A DNA stretch of 54,719 nt from the NCBI GenBank assembly GCA_009840595.1, contig VXNK01000022.1, positions 1-54,719 on the forward strand. The letters run 5' to 3'. This stretch comes from Rhodospirillaceae bacterium. GTDB lineage: Bacteria > Pseudomonadota > Alphaproteobacteria > Bin65. The notes beneath the pieces are model-generated. The model did not search any database, was not told the origin of the DNA, and was given only the letters and a program-made list of their open reading frames with translations. This document shows positions 45,461 through 54,719 of the stretch, piece after piece. The translations under genes were made by a program, and so were the position numbers. Numbering within the stretch: the stretch's first letter is position 1; every line of letters begins with the position of its first letter.

Positions 45461-46453
45461 ATGGATGTGAATGCCACGCCGAAATCCTTGCGCGCGCGCG
45501 GCGCCGTGCAGCAGCCCGCAGGCCAGGCAGGCGTCTGTCAGACAACGCTGAAAGACGTGATTTCCTGTGCCGGGCGCGGACTGCATACCGGCGCAAAGGT
45601 CAGCATGGCCCTGCTCCCCGCAGAAGCCGATACGGGCATCGTATTCCGCCGGACCGATTTTGCGGGCCGCGGTGCGGAAATCGCCGCGCGGTGGGACAAG
45701 GTCGTCGACACGCGGATGTGCACGACCATCGGCAACGCCGAGGGCGTCGTCGTCGGGACGATCGAGCATCTTGTAGCGGCCCTGGCGGGCCTTCAGGTCG
45801 ACAATGTCACGGTGGAATTGAACGGCCCGGAAGTGCCGGCGATGGACGGCAGCGGCGAACCCTTCGCCTTCCTGATCGAGTGTGCCGGGATCCGGACGCT
45901 CGACGCCCCGCGCCGCGTTATCGAAATCCTGAAGACGGTATCGGTCGGCAACGACGAGAAATCCGCCGTCCTCATGCCGGGCGCCGGCAGCACCTACAGT
46001 TTCGAGATCGAATTCGCGTCGGGTGCCATCGGGCGGCAGGTCCGCGCCTTCGACCTGTCGAACGGCGCCTTCCGCGACGAGCTGGCCTCGGCGCGCACCT
46101 TCGGCTTCAGGGAAGAGATCGCCGCCATGCACGCCTCGGGGCTGGCGCGCGGCGGCTCGCTGGCCAACGCGGTGGTCGTCGACGGCAGCAGCGTCCTGAA
46201 CCCGGAAGGCCTGCGCTACCGGGACGAATTCGTCCGTCACAAGCTGCTCGATGCGGTGGGCGACATGCGGCTCGCAGGCCATCGGCTGCTCGGCCATTTT
46301 CACGGCTACCGGTCGGGCCATGCGCTGCACAATCGTTTGCTCCGCCGCCTGTTTGCCGACGATAGCGCCTGGCGCCTCACCGGGACGTCCGGCCTGTCCG
46401 CCGCCGGCGAGAGCGCCGAGGCGCGAATGCACGCCGCCAGGGCGATCGCCTGA
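45461..46453 (+). CDS. lpxC: UDP-3-O-acyl-GlcNAc deacetylase LpxC
   Basis: LpxC performs the committed step of lipid A synthesis. The 330-residue zinc enzyme has a 25-residue N-terminal extension, then CAGRGLHTGAKVSM, TIEHLVAAL (zinc histidine H103), MDGSGEPF and HKLLDAVGDMRL with the remaining zinc ligands. ATG 45461 follows GGGGAA. The longer frame, from 45317, crosses the ftsZ terminator. Having lpxC after ftsZ is usual for proteobacteria. Confidence 0.96.
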   Translation: MDVNATPKSLRARGAVQQPAGQAGVCQTTLKDVISCAGRGLHTGAKVSMALLPAEADTGIVFRRTDFAGRGAEIAARWDKVVDTRMCTTIGNAEGVVVGTIEHLVAALAGLQVDNVTVELNGPEVPAMDGSGEPFAFLIECAGIRTLDAPRRVIEILKTVSVGNDEKSAVLMPGAGSTYSFEIEFASGAIGRQVRAFDLSNGAFRDELASARTFGFREEIAAMHASGLARGGSLANAVVVDGSSVLNPEGLRYRDEFVRHKLLDAVGDMRLAGHRLLGHFHGYRSGHALHNRLLRRLFADDSAWRLTGTSGLSAAGESAEARMHAARAIA

Positions 46454-46650
46454 CGCGGCGCCGTTCCGGATTGCCGCGCCCGTTGGCGGCCGGCATCCCG
46501 TCCTGCAGAACTCGTTTCGACCGAACGCCGGAATATCGGGCGAAAGACGGATGGCGCCGCCGTTAAGGCGTATGGTATGAAAGACGCCATCGGGTCGGCC
46601 GGGCCGGGCTCGTGGCGACCGGAACCGTGGACTGTTCGAGAACCGCCAGC
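46454..46650. other. Spacer between lpxC and bamD
   Basis: No gene is supported here. A GTG at 46612 in frame with bamD would add 13 residues before the signal peptide. The spacing of about 200 nt leaves room for a bamD promoter, but none is clear. Confidence 0.35.
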
Positions 46651-47607
46651 ATGACTGCCGGAATTACCCGCGCCGCTGTCCGGGCCCGCTCGGGGTCCGC
46701 CATCGCCCTGGCCATGAGCGCGGCGCTCCTGATCGGCGGATGCGGTTCGCTCGGTCAGGAAGACGACGACTATACCGAAGGGACGGTCCACCAGCTCTAC
46801 AGCCGCGCCTACGACCTCATGCAGGAAAAGCAGTATGCGGACGCTGCCAAGCTGTTCGGCGAAGTCGACCGGCAGCATCCCTATTCTGCGTGGGCCCCGC
46901 GGTCCCAGCTGATGGTGGCCTACGCAAATTACCTGGCCAGGGATTTCGAAACCGCCCGGTTGAGTCTGGACCGGTTCCTCAGATTGAACCCGGCGCACCG
47001 CGATGTGCCCTATGCCCATTATCTCAAGGCGCTGTGCTTCTTCGAGGAAGTGCGCGACACGAAGCGGGATCCGGGCCCGACCTTCGCCGCCTACAACGAG
47101 TTCACGCTGATCGCCGAGCGTTTCCCGACGACGAAATACGCCGAGGATTCGCGGCGCAAGGCCGCCGTACTCCGCGATCATCTCGCCGGCCACGAAATGG
47201 AGGTCGGGAGATTCTATCAGGCCAAGAACCAGCATCTTGCGGCGATCAACCGCTTCAAGCGCGTCGTGCAGGAATTCCAGCAATCGCGCCATGTGGCCGA
47301 AGCCCTGCACCGGATGACCGAGAGTTACGTCGCCCTGGGTCTGCGCGACGAAGCCGGGCGCACCGCCGCGATCCTGGGCCGGAACTTTCCGCGCAGCCCG
47401 TGGCGCACCGACAGTGCCGCCCTGTTGGAGGGAAAGCGCTCCTCGCCGCTCGGCAGCCCGCCGGAACCCAAGGCGCCAGCCAGTGGAAAGGCCAGTGGGA
47501 AAACCAACGGGACGGCCGCGAAGCCGGCGGCCGGCGAGCAACCCGAAGCGGCGGCCGGGAGCGGCAAGAAATCCTGGTTGGGCCGGCTGTTCGACCGGAT
47601 TTTCTGA
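46651..47607 (+). CDS. bamD: Outer-membrane assembly lipoprotein BamD
   Basis: BamD (ComL) is a core subunit of the BAM complex that inserts outer-membrane proteins. The 318-residue protein has a signal peptide ending in ALLIGGC (lipobox, C31), then five tetratricopeptide-like repeats, such as YSRAYDLMQEKQYADAAKLF. The C terminus, after residue 270, is low-complexity (AKPAAGEQPEAAAGS) and longer than in E. coli. ATG 46651 gives a proper signal peptide. Confidence 0.9.
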   Translation: MTAGITRAAVRARSGSAIALAMSAALLIGGCGSLGQEDDDYTEGTVHQLYSRAYDLMQEKQYADAAKLFGEVDRQHPYSAWAPRSQLMVAYANYLARDFETARLSLDRFLRLNPAHRDVPYAHYLKALCFFEEVRDTKRDPGPTFAAYNEFTLIAERFPTTKYAEDSRRKAAVLRDHLAGHEMEVGRFYQAKNQHLAAINRFKRVVQEFQQSRHVAEALHRMTESYVALGLRDEAGRTAAILGRNFPRSPWRTDSAALLEGKRSSPLGSPPEPKAPASGKASGKTNGTAAKPAAGEQPEAAAGSGKKSWLGRLFDRIF

Positions 47608-47655
47608 TCCGGCCGGGCGAGCGCGCGGCAGCCCTGCAACCGCCGGCCCAAGGGG

Positions 47656-51446
<3,791 letters not shown>

Positions 51447-51579
51447 TCCGCCGACGGGCGGCCGGGATTGCCGCCCTGCATTCCTGCATGGGCTGCCTGC
51501 CAATCCGCCGCTTTGCTTCCGCCGGGCAGCGCGGCACACTCTGCGCCCCGTTTCAAGGCCCTGACCGGACCCTTTCCTC

Positions 51580-52854
51580 TTGCGTTTCAGCTACAAGTCT
51601 CTCGGCGGCGTTTCGCGCGCGCTCGCGCACCGGGAATACCGCTTCTACGTCAGCGGGCATGTCGTCCACGTCATGGGCTGGTGGGGCAACCGGATCGGCC
51701 TGGGCTGGCTCGCCTGGGAACTGACCCGTTCGCCCTCCTTCCTCGGCATCGTCGCCTTCGCCTCGCTGATCCCGGTGATGGTCATCGGGCCGTTCGCCGG
51801 CGCGCTGGCCGACCGCTACGGCCATCGGCGCGTCGCGCTGCGCTCCGGAACCGGCCTGTTCCTGACGACCTTCGCCATCGGCGCGATCGCGCTCGCCGGC
51901 CATATGACGACGCCCCTGCTGGTCGCGCTCACCCTGCTCCAGGGCCTGTTCTTCGGCATCGACTTCCCGGCGCGCCAGTCGCTGATTCCGCAGCTTGTGG
52001 ATCGGGCGTCCATTTCCGCCGCGGTCGCGTTCAACGCCAGTTCTTTCCACCTGGGCGCCTTCGTCGGGCCGGTGATCGCCGGCATCCTGATCACCCGGAT
52101 CGGCAGCGGCGCCTCGATCCTCATGTCCGCCTGCACCTCGGCCTGGATGCTGACCATGATCTGGCTGATCCGGCGCGATCCCGTCCGGCCGCGCGACCCC
52201 GGCGGGCCGGGCATCTTCGCCGATCTGCTCGAAGGGTTCCGCTATGTCGGCCGAACGCCCTCGCTCCTGTTCCTGCTCGGCATGTCGTTTGCCGGCGGCC
52301 TGCTGATCCGGCCCTTCCACGACCTGCTGCCCGGCTTCGCCGATACCGTCTTCGGCCGCGGCGCCGAAGGGCTGGCGACGCTCAACGCCGCGGCCGGCCT
52401 GGGCGCCCTGGTCGGCGCGCTCTTCCTGCTGGTCCGCGGGCGCACCGAAGGACTCACGCGGATCATGCTGACCGGCGCCTTCCTGGCCGGTTCCGCGCTG
52501 TTCCTGTTTACGCTCACAGAGCGGTTCTGGCTGGCGGCCGGGTTCATCTTCCTGGTCTCCCTGTCGCTGCTGTCCGTGCAGGTCGGATCCAACAGCCTTT
52601 TGCAGACCATCGCCCGGCCGGACATGCGCGGCCGCACGATCAGCATGAGTTCGTCCGTATCGGTCGGCGGCCCGGCGCTCGGCGCCCTGGTCATGGGCTT
52701 CCTGGCCGAGCGTTTCGGCCTGCAGACGGTTCTGGGAATCGCGGCGGTGGCCGGCACGCTGCTCTACATCGCCATGGCGCCCGCCCTGCTCCGGCGCCGC
52801 AGGAACATGGAGCAGGACCAGCATCGCCAGATCGACGTGGCCCCGGCTAGCTGA
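51580..52854 (+). CDS. MFS transporter (enterobactin-exporter-like family)
   Basis: The 424-residue protein has about twelve hydrophobic segments in two halves. GALADRYGHRRVAL between helices 2 and 3 is the MFS A-motif. The overall look is MFS_3, the group of EntS-like exporters. The substrate cannot be read. The start is TTG 51580, the first possible start after an in-frame stop at 51562-51564, and no ribosome-binding site is visible. The 3' end overlaps the convergent oxidoreductase gene by 8 nt. Confidence 0.82.
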   Translation: MRFSYKSLGGVSRALAHREYRFYVSGHVVHVMGWWGNRIGLGWLAWELTRSPSFLGIVAFASLIPVMVIGPFAGALADRYGHRRVALRSGTGLFLTTFAIGAIALAGHMTTPLLVALTLLQGLFFGIDFPARQSLIPQLVDRASISAAVAFNASSFHLGAFVGPVIAGILITRIGSGASILMSACTSAWMLTMIWLIRRDPVRPRDPGGPGIFADLLEGFRYVGRTPSLLFLLGMSFAGGLLIRPFHDLLPGFADTVFGRGAEGLATLNAAAGLGALVGALFLLVRGRTEGLTRIMLTGAFLAGSALFLFTLTERFWLAAGFIFLVSLSLLSVQVGSNSLLQTIARPDMRGRTISMSSSVSVGGPALGALVMGFLAERFGLQTVLGIAAVAGTLLYIAMAPALLRRRRNMEQDQHRQIDVAPAS

Positions 52855-53824
52855 CCGTCAGCACGACCTTCCCGACAGCTTCGCGCCGTTCGAGCATGGC
52901 GAAACCCGCCCGGAAGTCCTCCAGCGGCAGTTCGGCGTGAACGGGCACCGTCACCTTGCCTTCCGCCGCCAGCTTCCAGACGGCATCGAGATTCTCTCGC
53001 CCCCGGTCCGGGAAGCGGCGGCCGTATTCGCCGGCGCGGACGCCGACGACGCTGAAGCCCTTGATCAGCGGCATGTTGGTCGCGATTTCGGCGATCCGGC
53101 CGGCGGCGAAGCCGATCACGAGCAGCCGGCCGCCGAAGGCGATGCAGCGCACCGATTCGTCGAACAGGCCGCCGCCGACCGGGTCGAAGATCACGTCGGC
53201 GCCGCGCCCGTCCGTCAATTCCTTGACCGGCTCGCGAAAGCCTTCGCCGACTTCGAGCACATGGTCGGCGCCGGCCGCTTCGAGCGCGGCGGCCTTGGCG
53301 GGGCTGCCCGTCGTGGCGACGATCCGCGCGCCGAGCGCCCTGCCCAGGCCGATCGCCGCCATGCCGGCGCCGCCGCTCGCGCCGTGGACCAGCAGGGTCT
53401 CGCCCGGCTGCAGCGCGGCGCGGCGCACCAGCGCGACATAGGCCGTAAGGCAGGCGACCTGGCAGGCCGCCGCCGCGGTATCGGACAGGTTGGGCGGCTT
53501 CGGGCGGAGCTGGCCCCCGGGCACCGACACGAAACCGGCGAAGCTGCCGAAGCGCGCCGCGCCGGCCACCGCGTCGCCGGGCCCGAACGCCGTGACCCCG
53601 GGCCCCACGGCCGCGACCGTTCCGGACACGTCCATCCCCGGCGTGAACGGCAGCGGCGGTTTGAGCTGATAGCCGCCGCGGCACATCAGCAGGTCCGGAA
53701 AACCGATGCCGGCCGCCCGGACCTGTACGAGCACGTCGCCCGGGCCGGGCTCGGGCAGGGCGACGTCGCGGATCGCCGTGCCGGAAAAATCCTCGCTTAG
53801 GCGTTCGCAGACGACAGCACGCAT
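52847..53824 (-). CDS. NADPH:quinone oxidoreductase, zinc-free MDR family
   Basis: The 325-residue protein has the medium-chain dehydrogenase plan: the N-terminal GroES-like domain (GDVLVQVRAAGIGFPDLLMCRGGY), and the Rossmann loop HGASGGAGMAAIGLGRALGA, lacking structural zinc cysteines. It reduces quinones or enones with NADPH and resembles Qor/zeta-crystallin. ATG 53824 follows GGGGA. The longer frame (to 53869) is not needed. It is divergent from the ABC gene, with a 65-nt gap. Confidence 0.88.
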   Translation of the reverse strand: MRAVVCERLSEDFSGTAIRDVALPEPGPGDVLVQVRAAGIGFPDLLMCRGGYQLKPPLPFTPGMDVSGTVAAVGPGVTAFGPGDAVAGAARFGSFAGFVSVPGGQLRPKPPNLSDTAAAACQVACLTAYVALVRRAALQPGETLLVHGASGGAGMAAIGLGRALGARIVATTGSPAKAAALEAAGADHVLEVGEGFREPVKELTDGRGADVIFDPVGGGLFDESVRCIAFGGRLLVIGFAAGRIAEIATNMPLIKGFSVVGVRAGEYGRRFPDRGRENLDAVWKLAAEGKVTVPVHAELPLEDFRAGFAMLERREAVGKVVLTVS

Positions 53825-53889
53825 CGTTCGTTTCCCCGCCCGACGGAATCCGGCCTTGACGGCCCGCACCCCTTTTAGAGGATGGATGG

Positions 53890-54684
53890 ATGCCAGGACA
53901 TCCCGCAGCGACAGCCGGTCCGGCCCTGATCGCCGAGGACATTCACAAGCGCTTCGGCGACCTCGCGGTCCTGAGGGGTGTGACGCTGTCCGCGGCGGCC
54001 GGCGAGGTCATCGCTATTATCGGCAGTTCCGGATCGGGCAAGAGCACCTTCCTGCGCTGCCTCAACTTTCTAGAAATTCCCGACCGCGGCCGGATCGTGC
54101 TGGACGGCGAAGAACTCCGGGTCCGCACCGACCGCGCCGGCCGGCTGACCGGCGTCGACCGGAGACAGATCGTCCGCCTCCGCTCGCAGCTCGGCATGGT
54201 GTTCCAGAGTTTCAACCTCTGGGCCCATATGACGGTGGTGCAGAACATTACGGAAGGGCCGGTCCGGGTGTTGAAACGCAGCAAGGCCGCGGCGCGCGAG
54301 GAAGCCATGGCGTTGCTGGAAAAGGTCGGCCTGGAGAGCAAGCACGACAGCTATCCCGCACAGCTTTCCGGCGGCCAGCAGCAGCGCGTCGCCATCGCCC
54401 GGGCGCTGGCCATGCAGCCGAAGGTGCTGCTGTTCGACGAGCCGACCTCGTCGCTTGATCCCGAGCTGGTCGGCGAGGTGCTGCGCGTGATGCAGGAACT
54501 CGCCGGGGAAGGCCGGACCATGATCGTCGTGACCCACGAGATGGGGTTCGCCCGGGAAGTTTCGGACCGCACCGTCTTCCTGCACCGGGGCAGGATCGAG
54601 GAGGAAGGCCCGCCGGCCGGCCTGTTCGGCGCGCCCAAATCCGAACGGTTGCAGCAATTCCTGTCTAGAGCGTATCCGTTTTAG
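53890..54684 (+). CDS. Polar amino-acid ABC transporter ATP-binding protein
   Basis: The 264-residue protein has a complete ABC ATPase: Walker [10 protein letters not shown] (45-53), Q-loop VFQSFNLW, signature LSGGQQQR, Walker [10 protein letters not shown] and the switch histidine in VTHEMGFA. The sequence around [12 protein letters not shown] and the long DGEELRV insert match HisP/OccP-type importers of histidine, arginine or opines. Its permeases and binding protein should lie just beyond the right edge. ATG 53890 is preferred over nearby ATGs on spacing. Confidence 0.9.
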   Translation: MPGHPAATAGPALIAEDIHKRFGDLAVLRGVTLSAAAGEVIAIIGSSGSGKSTFLRCLNFLEIPDRGRIVLDGEELRVRTDRAGRLTGVDRRQIVRLRSQLGMVFQSFNLWAHMTVVQNITEGPVRVLKRSKAAAREEAMALLEKVGLESKHDSYPAQLSGGQQQRVAIARALAMQPKVLLFDEPTSSLDPELVGEVLRVMQELAGEGRTMIVVTHEMGFAREVSDRTVFLHRGRIEEEGPPAGLFGAPKSERLQQFLSRAYPF

Positions 54685-54719
54685 GTTGGGCCGTATCCGG
54701 CATTCCTGATGTAGTTGCG

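Overview
The window is a high-GC segment of an alphaproteobacterial chromosome, probably Rhodospirillales-like. The evidence is a complete division and cell-wall (dcw) cluster in the alphaproteobacterial order ending ftsQ-ftsA-ftsZ-lpxC, a following bamD-recN-ligA block, an FtsZ with a very long linker and the terminal IPAFLRRQ peptide, a bacterial type A RNase P RNA, and dense ATGA/GTGA gene coupling. The genus cannot be named from the sequence.

Left third (1-18.1 kb): an accessory, defence-rich region. A seven-gene operon on the minus strand (11300 down to 359) encodes cysteine desulfurase, a DUF4007 protein, a large P-loop ATPase, a PP-loop sulfurtransferase, an SF2 helicase, a GHKL ATPase and a phospholipase-D-type nuclease. 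The first four match SspA-SspB-SspC-SspD, which put phosphorothioate sulfur into DNA. The last three fit an SspFGH-type effector module, so the operon appears to be a complete modification plus restriction system without SspE. To its right are an eroded stretch with a broken Xre-type regulator, a hipBA kinase toxin-antitoxin pair with two phased operators, an AT-rich gene for a PD-(D/E)XK-like protein, a pair encoding a nuclease-like protein with an SDK motif and an Abi_C-domain protein (a candidate anti-phage unit), and a small basic protein. No integrase, transposase or CRISPR array is visible.

Middle (18.2-26.3 kb): a tRNA-Ser(GCU) gene marks the return to core-like sequence. It is followed by an alpha/beta hydrolase, about 1 kb of non-coding DNA (palindromic repeat element, tandem repeats, an orphan promoter, phased CATGACA repeats), a TerB/DnaJ-domain protein, an Xre/ParS-RES toxin-antitoxin pair with a well-defined operator, an ABC-F ATPase (uup-like), an EamA transporter, an AmpD/AmiD-type amidase and rnpB.

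Right (26.3-51.4 kb): MraZ-type operator boxes precede mraZ-rsmH-ftsL-ftsI-murE-murF-mraY-murD-ftsW-murG-murC-murB-ddl-ftsQ-ftsA-(36-codon ORF)-ftsZ, a terminator, lpxC, bamD, recN and ligA. These genes make lipid II from UDP-sugar precursors, build the septum, start lipid A synthesis, insert outer-membrane proteins and repair or join DNA. The end (51.5-54.7 kb) holds an MFS exporter, a convergent quinone oxidoreductase and a polar amino-acid ABC ATPase.

All calls come from reading the sequence and from recalled family knowledge. No database search was run.
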